The notes under the pieces are model-generated. The model saw only the letters and a program-made list of their open reading frames with translations. It had not been told where the DNA came from and searched no databases. A program made the translations under genes and the position numbers. This document shows, in pieces, positions 24,419 through 30,642 of a stretch of DNA of 30,642 bases. The stretch lies in the NCBI GenBank assembly GCA_002371345.1, contig DFHY01000057.1:1-30642 (forward strand). The letters are read 5' to 3'. The stretch is from Lachnospiraceae bacterium UBA3711 (GTDB taxonomy: Bacteria; Bacillota; Clostridia; Lachnospirales; Lachnospiraceae). The first letter of the stretch is position 1. The number at the start of each line of letters is the position of its first letter.

Positions 24419-24451
24419 TAGTCGACATCAAGATCCTTTTGACGTTGACTA
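24419..24451. repeat. palindromic intergenic element B, copy 2
   Basis: A 33-base inverted repeat: TAGTCGACATCAA and TTGACGTTGACTA are complementary at 11 of 13 positions around a 7-base centre. It matches the copy at 3245-3277. The right arm contains the TTGACG that could serve as -35 box for the following gene. Confidence 0.6.
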
Positions 24452-24467
24452 TAGAATAGTTTATTCT
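24439..24467 (+). promoter_or_regulatory. candidate promoter for the LURP-one-like gene
   Basis: TTGACG at 24439-24444, a 17-base spacer and TATTCT at 24462-24467. The -35 box lies inside palindromic element B, so a protein bound there could block this promoter. Confidence 0.45.
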
Positions 24468-24514
24468 TAGCTAAAGGACTCAAGAGATCCAGGCATTCAG
24501 GAAGGGGGATTAAT

Positions 24515-25120
24515 ATGGGAGTTTTCTCTAAGCTGTTCAGATACAGGGAGGCCGGACAGTCGGCAAATGTCCATAATGTGGCGAACTTCGGAGAGCCGGT
24601 GCGTTCGCTGTTCACCTCCACTAAGGTTTTTACATTACATCATCACATCGATATCACCGATGAGCATGAGGAAGTGGTATACAGGGCGGATTCCAAGGTC
24701 ATCTCGATCCGTGACAAGACCGACATATTCGACGCGGCCGGACGGCATGTGGCGCATATCGAGAATAAGCTGTTAACTCTTCGCGAGACGCATATGGTTA
24801 CGATGGCTGACGGGACGAGATTTGACATTTCCAATGAGATTCTTCATGTGATCAAGGATATCACCAATATAGTTGGGCTGGGGTGGCAGCTGAGGGGAAA
24901 TATCCTCGGGCTGAATTTTGAACTGTACGATACGGACGGAAGCGTGATCGCGGTCATCGGACAGAAGGCAGTGTCCATACATGATAAGTACTGTATCGAC
25001 ATATATAAGCCGGAGCATGAGCAGAAGGTTATCGCCATCCTGGTCGCGCTCCAGCATATGATGGCTGACAGGGAGAACAGTCAGGCCGCGTCTTCTTCCT
25101 CGTCCTCTTCATCCAGCTGA
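24515..25120 (+). CDS. LURP-one-related (YxjI/tubby-like fold) protein
   Basis: A 201-residue protein that resembles the LURP-one-related family: alternating strands such as FTLHHHIDITDEHEEVVYRA, then KTDIFDAAGRHVAHIENKLLTL, and later DTDGSVIAVIGQKAVSIHDKY and CIDIYKPEHEQKVIAILVALQ. The fold is a closed beta barrel around a central helix, similar to Tubby and scramblases; bacterial members have no firmly known role. No signal peptide. The C terminus is QAA followed by nine Ser encoded by mixed Ser codons (so not a simple slippage tract). GGAAGGGGGATTA precedes the ATG. It stands alone between element B and element A. Confidence 0.75.
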   Translation: MGVFSKLFRYREAGQSANVHNVANFGEPVRSLFTSTKVFTLHHHIDITDEHEEVVYRADSKVISIRDKTDIFDAAGRHVAHIENKLLTLRETHMVTMADGTRFDISNEILHVIKDITNIVGLGWQLRGNILGLNFELYDTDGSVIAVIGQKAVSIHDKYCIDIYKPEHEQKVIAILVALQHMMADRENSQAASSSSSSSSS

Positions 25121-25159
25121 GAACCAGGCTGCAATGCCGGTTTCCGGGAACTGTAGAAG

Positions 25160-25198
25160 TATAGTTGGGGTAAAAAGGTACTTTTGCCTCAACATCAT
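25160..25198 (+). repeat. palindromic element A, copy 2, at a promoter
   Basis: GTTGGGGTAAAAA (25164-25176) and CTTTTGCCTCAAC (25181-25193) form an imperfect inverted repeat, with two of three mismatches allowing G-U pairs. A TATAGT (25160-25165) overlaps its left end. It lies 23 bases before the start codon of the secreted protein gene, as copy 1 lies just before the nucleoside hydrolase gene. Confidence 0.55.
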
Positions 25199-25220
25199 AA
25201 AACCACGGAAAGGATATAAT

Positions 25221-25889
25221 ATGGCATTGAGATCAACAACAAAAAGTAACCGTATGATGAAGCGCCGCGCCGCCGCCGTGGGCGCTGTGCTGGCCGCGTT
25301 CTGCCTCACAACGGCTTTTTCTGTTCAGGCTGACGAGACGGAGCAGGCGGCGCAGACAGAACAGACTGTGGAAGTTATGCCCGCCCCTGAACTGATCGGG
25401 TCGAAGAAAGCCATGGTGTATCAGGGAACGCTGGACAGCAAGGATACCCTCACCACCTGGGAGGTTGCAGGCGAGGAGTACGTCCCTTACATCTCCCTGA
25501 CAGAGTATATAAAGCTGCTCTACAAGGGTACATATATTCCGGAGGTTAAATTCTCATGGGACGGCAATGTGTTTTTGATTACGCATAATGACCAGGATAT
25601 CTTTGTAGACTTGGACGAACAGTCCATCAGCTGCTATGACTGGAAAGAGTTTACCGGCCCCGCCGCGCCGGGAGCCATCCCCGCGGGAGTTGTTGAAGGC
25701 AGCGAATTCATTTCTATCAGGCCTTCCGTTAAGAACTCGTCCGGTCAGACAGAGACCGATGGCTATGAGATTGATCTGGCGGATTACGGCATTCAGATGC
25801 TGCGTCTGGAGGACGATGTGCTGATGCCGTTCGCGGCTGCGCAGAGCGCGTTTGGATCGACCAGCCAGTGTCGTCGGCTACTTCGTTGA
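25221..25889 (+). CDS. secreted protein of unknown function, probably truncated by frameshift
   Basis: A 222-residue frame beginning MALRSTTKSNRMMKRR, with a long basic n-region and hydrophobic core (18-35) ending FSVQADE, a signal peptide. After an acidic Gln-rich linker, the mature part has WEVAGEEYVPYISLTEYIKL, FLITHNDQDIFVDL and LEDDVLMPFAAAQSAFG, resembling the two-strand 'copper amine oxidase N-terminal-like' domains that precede larger catalytic parts in Clostridia; this likeness is tentative. The frame breaks after QSAFGS into nine unlikely residues and a stop, while a different frame continues with good coding character (25852-26067). GGAAAGGATATAAT precedes the ATG. A longer frame from 25134 would run through element A and is unlikely. 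Confidence 0.65.
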   Translation: MALRSTTKSNRMMKRRAAAVGAVLAAFCLTTAFSVQADETEQAAQTEQTVEVMPAPELIGSKKAMVYQGTLDSKDTLTTWEVAGEEYVPYISLTEYIKLLYKGTYIPEVKFSWDGNVFLITHNDQDIFVDLDEQSISCYDWKEFTGPAAPGAIPAGVVEGSEFISIRPSVKNSSGQTETDGYEIDLADYGIQMLRLEDDVLMPFAAAQSAFGSTSQCRRLLR

Positions 25890-26067
25890 CGCCTTCGGAC
25901 GTGTCGGGGCGATGTCAGGCTTCATGAAGCTTGGAACGATGAACGGAGATACATTTACATCGGATGAGAGAGCGGTTGAGGTCGATCTTCCCTTCCCGAA
26001 GGATGAGGCGGATGATATCTATTTCCATTCGGACAGGATCGCGGCATTCGTCGAAGCGTCGAAGTAA
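25852..26067 (+). pseudogene. out-of-frame C-terminal remnant of the preceding gene
   Basis: In the +1 frame relative to the upstream gene, about 71 residues read SVVGYFVDAFGRVGAMSGF, then KLGTMNGDTFTSDE and an acidic end DRIAAFVEASK. The composition is protein-like, it overlaps the end of the upstream frame, and it lacks a ribosome binding site of its own (the frame would start at TTG). Either one base shift or an internal deletion split the gene. I do not recognise the domain. Confidence 0.55.
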
Positions 26068-26125
26068 TTGATATGGTTAATGACATCGGATAAAGCAGGT
26101 GATTCATTGAGCCATGATTGCATGG

Positions 26126-26146
26126 AGGGCTGTCACTGACAGCCCT
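26126..26146 (+). terminator. intrinsic terminator-like hairpin
   Basis: AGGGCTGTC at 26126-26134 and GACAGCCCT at 26138-26146 form a perfect 9-bp stem with an ACT loop, followed by TTCGCTTTGC. It lies after the broken secreted-protein gene and before the next ABC operon. Confidence 0.7.
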
Positions 26147-26151
26147 TTCGC

Positions 26152-26179
26152 TTTGCAATTTGAGTGAAGTTGGTATACA
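26152..26179 (+). promoter_or_regulatory. weak promoter candidate for the BcrA-like gene
   Basis: TTTGCA at 26152-26157, a 16-base spacer, and TATACA at 26174-26179, right after the terminator-like hairpin and about 50 bases before the start codon. Confidence 0.35.
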
Positions 26180-26228
26180 CTTGCATGCGAAACAGGTCAC
26201 AGTATTAAGAACCGGAGAGAATAACACT

Positions 26229-27146
26229 ATGGGTTATATTCTTGAGACACAGGCAATTACGAAGAGATATGGCTCTAAGACAGCAGTCAGGGATGTAGAC
26301 ATGCATATCCCCGAGGGGCAGATATACGGGCTTATCGGCCCGAACGGCGCGGGCAAGACCACGATCATGCGTATGATCAGCGGCCTGGCGTCACCGACTC
26401 AGGGAGACTACACACTTTTCGGGAAGTCAGGAGATGAGCGGGGAAGGATGCTCAGACAGGTGGGCGTTCTGATAGAGGAGCCCGGTCTGTATCCGAAGCT
26501 GTCCGCGCAGGAGAACCTTAAGATCAAGTGCATAGGACTTGGCGTTGATCCGGCAGCGACCGTTCCGGAGCTTCTTGAGGGAGTGGGACTTGGCGGCGTT
26601 GACCCGAAGAAGGCAGCAGGGTCATTTTCCCTGGGTATGCGCCAGAGGCTTGGGATCGCGATGGCTCTTGTCGGAGAGCCTAAGCTCCTGATACTCGACG
26701 AGCCGATCAACGGCCTGGATCCCCAGGGAATCGCGGATGTGCGCGAGATACTTGTGAAAATGCGTGACGAGAAGGGTATTACGATCCTGATCTCGAGCCA
26801 TATTCTCGAGGAACTGGACAAGATGGCTGACTGCTACGGCGTCATCTACCAGGGATCTCTTCTTGACGAGTTCACCGCGGAGCAGCTGCATCTGCGCAGC
26901 GGCAGGTATGTGAAGATCCGCACGGAAGATACCGACGGAGCGCTCGAGGTTCTGAGAGGAATGGGTATGGAGGCGCAGAGGATGGAGGAGAAGGACTGCA
27001 TCCGTGTGTCAGGAAACACCGACAGAACCGCCGAGATGGCGAAGGCTCTGGTGAATGCCGGAATACCTTTGCAGGAGATATTCCTTCGGACGATATCTCT
27101 CGAGGACTATTATCTGAATATGACAGGAGGGATTCATCATGAGTAA
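26229..27146 (+). CDS. ABC transporter ATP-binding protein (BcrA/lantibiotic-immunity type)
   Basis: A 305-residue ABC ATPase with Walker A GPNGAGKTT (37-45), signature FSLGMRQRLGIAMALVG (133-149), Walker B LLILDEPINGLDP (153-165) and ISSHILEELDKMAD after it. The FSLGMRQRLGIA and LILDEPxNGLDPxGI runs are characteristic of BcrA, LanF and similar ATPases that remove peptide antibiotics from the membrane or act in general envelope export. A C-terminal extension (from about 220) of about 85 residues is normal for this group. The start at 26229 follows CGGAGAG; the frame opens at 26118, but that part is not protein-like. It overlaps the permease gene by 8 bases. Confidence 0.92.
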   Translation: MGYILETQAITKRYGSKTAVRDVDMHIPEGQIYGLIGPNGAGKTTIMRMISGLASPTQGDYTLFGKSGDERGRMLRQVGVLIEEPGLYPKLSAQENLKIKCIGLGVDPAATVPELLEGVGLGGVDPKKAAGSFSLGMRQRLGIAMALVGEPKLLILDEPINGLDPQGIADVREILVKMRDEKGITILISSHILEELDKMADCYGVIYQGSLLDEFTAEQLHLRSGRYVKIRTEDTDGALEVLRGMGMEAQRMEEKDCIRVSGNTDRTAEMAKALVNAGIPLQEIFLRTISLEDYYLNMTGGIHHE

Positions 27147-27915
27147 TCTTATAAGAATGGATCTGTACCGCATGCGCAAGGCGAGAAGCTTCAAGGTATG
27201 CCTGATTCTGGCTTTCATATCGGGCTTCTGCATGATACCTTCCGCGAAGGCGTTCACCATGCTGCTCAAGATGATTCCTGACAGCGCTTCCATGCCGCCC
27301 CTTCTGCCGGAGAGCGTGACACTGTCATCGGTGCTGTCCGACGCGTTTCCGCTGGCCAACGTTCTGCTGATCATGTTCTCGGCCTGCTATTTCTTCTATG
27401 CGGACATTGAACACGGATACATCAAGAATATCGCGGGACAGATGCCTAAGAAAGGGTATGTGGTGCTGTCGAGATTCATAGCGCTGGCAGTACATAATCT
27501 GCTTTTTATTGCTGTCGGCATCATAGGGAATCTGATCGGAACTGTACTGTTCGTCAAGGTGACGGCGGACGGGGATATCCTGAAGACACTGGGATATCTT
27601 GCGCTGAGGTTCCTGCTTCTGCAGGGGATCTGCGCTGTCCTGCTTCTGGTGACAACTTCACTCAGAAGCAAGGTCTTCGGCATAATTGTCGCGTTCGTGG
27701 TCGGCACAGGCGCGATGAGGCTGATCTATATGAGCATAGACATGGGTCTTGGCATGCTGCTTAAGAAGACGATATCAATCGAGAAATATATGCCTGACGA
27801 ACTGCTGGGACAGACAGCGCCGGCTGTCATACCGGCGCTGCCCGTGGCACTGGTAATGCTTGCGGTGTTCCTGTTCCTTGCTGTCAGAGTATTTGACCGC
27901 AGGGATGTGAAGTGA
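27139..27915 (+). CDS. ABC-2-type permease, BcrB-like
   Basis: A 258-residue membrane protein with six hydrophobic helices (about 20-40, 70-88, 112-137, 150-168, 176-193, 232-250) and the typical N terminus of ABC-2 permeases, MSNLIRMDLYRMRKARSF, plus YFFYADIEHGYIKNIAGQMP, a conserved segment of these permeases. It is the membrane half of the transporter with the preceding ATPase. CAGGAGGGATTCATC before the ATG and an 8-base overlap show tight coupling. The family is known from bacitracin and lantibiotic immunity, but no peptide gene or sensor kinase is nearby, so the substrate is open. Confidence 0.9.
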   Translation: MSNLIRMDLYRMRKARSFKVCLILAFISGFCMIPSAKAFTMLLKMIPDSASMPPLLPESVTLSSVLSDAFPLANVLLIMFSACYFFYADIEHGYIKNIAGQMPKKGYVVLSRFIALAVHNLLFIAVGIIGNLIGTVLFVKVTADGDILKTLGYLALRFLLLQGICAVLLLVTTSLRSKVFGIIVAFVVGTGAMRLIYMSIDMGLGMLLKKTISIEKYMPDELLGQTAPAVIPALPVALVMLAVFLFLAVRVFDRRDVK

Positions 27916-27979
27916 TAAATAGACAATGCCATCTGGCATAATAGCCTGAACGTCCTGTATGACATTACTATAGATCATC

Positions 27980-29176
27980 TCACTCAGGCTGCGCATCGAC
28001 TGTGATATCTTCAAGCACATAATGAAATTCGGGCGCGGATGACTTCGCGTTCTCAACAAAGCCATCGCTGAGGTCAATGGTGTCGGAAGGATCGTCCGGA
28101 TCCACTCCGGTATAATTCCCGCGGAAAGCCGCGGCGGGATCCGACGTCACTGTTTTGACTGCCTCATTGATGGCTTTTTGTGTGCCCTTTGCCGCGAGAT
28201 TACCGTTAAGGTCCATGATCTCAAGCGCATTGTCGCTGAAGCCGGCGACTATGTCATTTCCGAAGCTGTCACCGGGTACTCCGGATTCCAGAGAGCGGTG
28301 ATTCATGACGGATTTGACGGCCCCTATGATATAAGGCGCCCAGTTGATGCGGATGCTCAGCAGGGCAGTGGCGGGGGCTATGTCGAGAAGCCCTCTGTTG
28401 CAGCCCACGAATATAATGGGAGAACCGGAGTAAGCTTCCTCGCAGGCTATGGCAGGTCCGGTGGTGTCTGAATGCTGGGATATGACGATGCATCCCTCAT
28501 CGATAAGATCTTTCGCGCAGGCCTTCTCATCACGGTAGCTGGCCCATGACTGCGTATACTTCACTCTCATGACAGCTTCCGGAACGACGGATCTGATTCC
28601 CATCAGGAAAGAAGTGTATCCGGATATCACCGCCGCGGTCGGAAATGCGCCGACATATCCGACGACTGCCTCATCAGACGTAATGGTTCCATTATCGATC
28701 AGCTCCTTAAGCTTAAGCCCCGCGGCTACTCCGCTTACATAACGGGCCTGGTAGATCTTGCCGTTAAAAGTGTGATAGTTGTCAGACCGATCCGCGGGAA
28801 TATTCTCCATGTCGCTGACCTGGCAGATCTGCACCTCGGGGAAGGAGGGGGCAAGAGCGGCAAACTCCTTGCTGTGGCAGTTGGTGAAAACAACATTACA
28901 GCCCTGTGTGACCAGGTCATTGAGAATCTCTTCGACAGAATCATCAGGGACGTTGTTTCTCGTGATGATATTAACCGAATCCCGGAGCTCTTCTTCAAGG
29001 AGAGTCTGCGCCAGGGCAAAGTTGTAGGTATAGGGGGCACTCTCGTCACTTTCATAGATAAAGCCGACGGTGACAGACTTCATTGCCCGGCCCTGGCCGC
29101 GAGAGTAAGAGAGAGCGAAGACAACGGCTATTATCGAGAGGCATGTCAGAAGCGTTGTGATATAGGCACGTTTCAT
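27980..29176 (-). CDS. BMP-family (PnrA/Med-like) binding protein
   Basis: A 398-residue protein of the basic membrane protein family, whose known members bind purine nucleosides for ABC import (PnrA) or act as regulators (Med). Family features: TVGFIYESDESAPYTYNFALA near the start, VFTNCHSKEFAALAPSFPEV, YQARYVSGVAAGL, VGYVGAFPTAAVISGYTSFL, and ISQHSDTTGPAIA. The N terminus has a hydrophobic anchor but no lipobox Cys, unlike normal binding lipoproteins. No permease or ATPase of this family is adjacent; instead, the gene follows an HD-GYP gene in the same operon. ATG 29176 is preferred: AAAGGAG is 11 bases upstream, whereas for the GTG at 29188 the site would be too close. The HD-GYP stop lies nine bases upstream, so translation is likely coupled. 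Confidence 0.88.
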   Translation of the reverse strand: MKRAYITTLLTCLSIIAVVFALSYSRGQGRAMKSVTVGFIYESDESAPYTYNFALAQTLLEEELRDSVNIITRNNVPDDSVEEILNDLVTQGCNVVFTNCHSKEFAALAPSFPEVQICQVSDMENIPADRSDNYHTFNGKIYQARYVSGVAAGLKLKELIDNGTITSDEAVVGYVGAFPTAAVISGYTSFLMGIRSVVPEAVMRVKYTQSWASYRDEKACAKDLIDEGCIVISQHSDTTGPAIACEEAYSGSPIIFVGCNRGLLDIAPATALLSIRINWAPYIIGAVKSVMNHRSLESGVPGDSFGNDIVAGFSDNALEIMDLNGNLAAKGTQKAINEAVKTVTSDPAAAFRGNYTGVDPDDPSDTIDLSDGFVENAKSSAPEFHYVLEDITVDAQPE

Positions 29177-29184
29177 CGGATATC

Positions 29185-30642
29185 TCACTCCTTTCCTGCC
29201 GCTTTTCCGGCGTCTTCAGCTTTCCTGCTATCTTTTTCTGTGCCTTCAGCTTTCCCGGCTTCACCCTTGCCGGAAGCGGATGGCTTATCGCCGGTGTCTG
29301 TGCTCTGCATCTGCGGATATAGCTTGTTTATGTCGATGGTTCCCTCCTCCAGTATCTGGAGGAAAATGTCAACAACCTGAGGATCAAACTGTGTTCCGCG
29401 GCCCTTTCTCAGCTCGTTCAGCACATAACCTATATCCATCTGATTGCGGTAGATGCGGTTGGCGGTCATGGCGTCAAATGCGTCAGCCACACCTATGATT
29501 CTTCCGTAGAGCGGTATATCCTCGCCCTTGAGCCCCTGAGGATAGCCGCGCCCGTCGTAACGCTCGTGGTGATACAGGGCGCCTTCCTTGACATGCTCTA
29601 CCAGAGTGAAGCCGCTCAGGATCTCCTCGCCGCGTGTGGTATGCGACTTCATGATCGCGTACTCTTCATCCGTCAGACGGCTGGGCTTATTGAGTATGCT
29701 GTCCGGAATAGCGATCTTGCCGATATCATGCAGACTCGCCGCCTTTCTCAGATTCTCGCATTCTTTCTTAGAGAATCCCATCTTCTGGGCAATAAGCACC
29801 GAATACTTTCCTACACGCATCGAATGCTGACTCGTGCGCACATCCTTCGCGTCAACGGTATTGGCGATTGCCTCTATGGTCTGGTCTCCCATCCGGATCC
29901 TGAGATTTGCCTGCTCTATGACACGTCTGAACCACAGATACAGCAGGAAGAAGCCGAACAGCATGGCGCTTACCGCCGCATAGGCGATGAACCAGGGCTT
30001 GTCATAGATATCCTCAGGCTTGACAAGAGAGTAGGTTCTCTCGGCCAGAACCTGTGATTCATCCCTTCCCAGAACAGCCATATGGAAGGTGTAGCTTCCG
30101 GACGGAATGTTCGTATATGTGATCCCGCTCAGACTGCTCTGGGGAACCACTGTCCAGTGATTGTCAAAGCCCTCAAGATAATATCCGACATTCGGATCCT
30201 GAACGGTATAATTGATCACCTCGGGAAGCAGCTCTATCTTCTTAACATCGCGGCTGACCGTAATGGGAGCGTTGCTGTCAACATGGTACTGTTCACCGTC
30301 AAGGAATACAGAGGCGACATTCATATGGTAGGTATGGACGTCGTTCATGTAGCTGTCGATATCAGCGACAAACGCTCCGTTGTCACAGCACAGATAGAGA
30401 AAGCCTTCCTCACCGTAATAATTCCATGAGTTGGCTGTCAGCGCGCTGTTAAGACCTTTCCTCGCGTCCATGAGATCGTAGGATATGCTGCTCCCGGACA
30501 GAAGCTCTTCGCGGTTGACGACATATATACCTGAGCTGCCGGTCACAAACATGGTATCGTCATCAGTTATCCTGATATCGTAGTTATTGAAGTACGGGAA
30601 GTTATCCAGAATGCGGATGGAAAAATCGGAATCCATATAGCA
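29185..30642 (-). CDS. membrane HD-GYP protein with Y_Y_Y sensor domain (5' end outside window)
   Basis: The frame is open to the right edge, so the N terminus is missing. The visible part begins with propeller-like repeats (IRITDDDTMFVTGSSGIYVV) of the Reg_prop type, then a Y_Y_Y domain (GYYLEGFDNHWTVV, YTNIPSGSYTFHM), a membrane helix (LFGFFLLYLWF), and a cytoplasmic HD-GYP domain with the metal residues in SLHDIGKIAIP and the family motif HHERYDGRGYP. HD-GYP proteins degrade cyclic di-GMP, so an external signal would change the second messenger level. The C-terminal end is a Lys/Glu/Ala-rich low-complexity tail. The stop overlaps the translation-start region of the BMP gene. The layout resembles hybrid sensors of gut bacteria in which Reg_prop domains bind oligosaccharides; here the signal is unknown. 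Confidence 0.9.
   Translation of the reverse strand, partial: CYMDSDFSIRILDNFPYFNNYDIRITDDDTMFVTGSSGIYVVNREELLSGSSISYDLMDARKGLNSALTANSWNYYGEEGFLYLCCDNGAFVADIDSYMNDVHTYHMNVASVFLDGEQYHVDSNAPITVSRDVKKIELLPEVINYTVQDPNVGYYLEGFDNHWTVVPQSSLSGITYTNIPSGSYTFHMAVLGRDESQVLAERTYSLVKPEDIYDKPWFIAYAAVSAMLFGFFLLYLWFRRVIEQANLRIRMGDQTIEAIANTVDAKDVRTSQHSMRVGKYSVLIAQKMGFSKKECENLRKAASLHDIGKIAIPDSILNKPSRLTDEEYAIMKSHTTRGEEILSGFTLVEHVKEGALYHHERYDGRGYPQGLKGEDIPLYGRIIGVADAFDAMTANRIYRNQMDIGYVLNELRKGRGTQFDPQVVDIFLQILEEGTIDINKLYPQMQSTDTGDKPSASGKGEAGKAEGTEKDSRKAEDAGKAAGKE

Larger units (their letters stand above)
24199..24514. other. intergenic region with two repeat elements and a perfect hairpin
   Basis: This 316-base gap between divergent genes holds a half copy of palindromic element A (24236-24253), a perfect 13-bp hairpin (24319-24348), palindromic element B (24419-24451) and a promoter candidate for the plus-strand gene (24439-24467). 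No gene was found in it. Confidence 0.6.

Noticed and set aside
27916..27979. Small hairpin ATGCCA/TGGCAT after the BcrB-like permease
   Set aside because: 6-bp stem with a two-base loop is too weak to call a terminator.
1..30642. tRNA genes, CRISPR arrays, insertion sequences, phage or plasmid genes
   Set aside because: No tRNA T-arm in intergenic DNA, no regularly spaced repeats, and no transposase, integrase or replication protein in any frame.

Overview
The window looks like part of a chromosome from an anaerobic Firmicute, most likely a member of the Lachnospiraceae or a close relative. This is inferred from roughly 50% GC, strong GGAGG-type ribosome binding sites, GTG and TTG starts, a four-subunit 2-oxoacid:ferredoxin oxidoreductase, many secreted proteins with Gram-positive signal peptides, a BspA-type leucine-rich repeat protein, BcrA-type ABC exporters and an HD-GYP protein. 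No tRNA, rRNA, CRISPR array, insertion sequence, phage gene or plasmid gene was seen.

Layout. 1-3100: an exported ParB-like protein cut by the left edge (minus), a secreted HAD phosphatase (plus) and an MscS channel (minus). 3101-3647: a gene-free stretch rich in hairpins with one palindromic repeat. 3648-8325: a secreted 5'-nucleotidase, then korD-korA-korB-korC. 8346-10997: a long radical SAM protein on the minus strand, preceded by a strong candidate structured RNA leader (11019-11143). 11351-14005: a secreted leucine-rich repeat protein and a secreted nucleoside hydrolase, followed by a remnant of a PAP2-type phosphatase. 14168-16823: an unusual ABC pair, an ATPase with an N-terminal membrane domain and a permease with a repeat-built insert. 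17037-19940: a 967-residue MscS protein with two large extracytoplasmic sensor-like regions. 20048-22929: an ABC ATPase, a small membrane protein and a permease. 22930-24198: an unrecognised membrane protein (minus). 24515-26067: a LURP-one-like protein and a broken secreted-protein gene. 26229-27915: a BcrA-like ABC ATPase and its permease. 27980-30642: a BMP-family binding protein and an HD-GYP protein in one minus-strand operon; the latter is cut by the right edge.

Two themes link the genes. One is nucleotide and nucleoside handling outside the cell: secreted 5'-nucleotidase, secreted nucleoside hydrolase, a secreted HAD phosphatase and a BMP-type (often nucleoside-binding) protein. The other is the membrane: two MscS channels, three ABC systems and several orphan membrane proteins. 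The least ordinary items are the dual-sensor MscS fusion, the ABC permease with a repeat ectodomain, the RNA leader before the radical SAM gene, and two families of palindromic intergenic repeats that recur near promoters.
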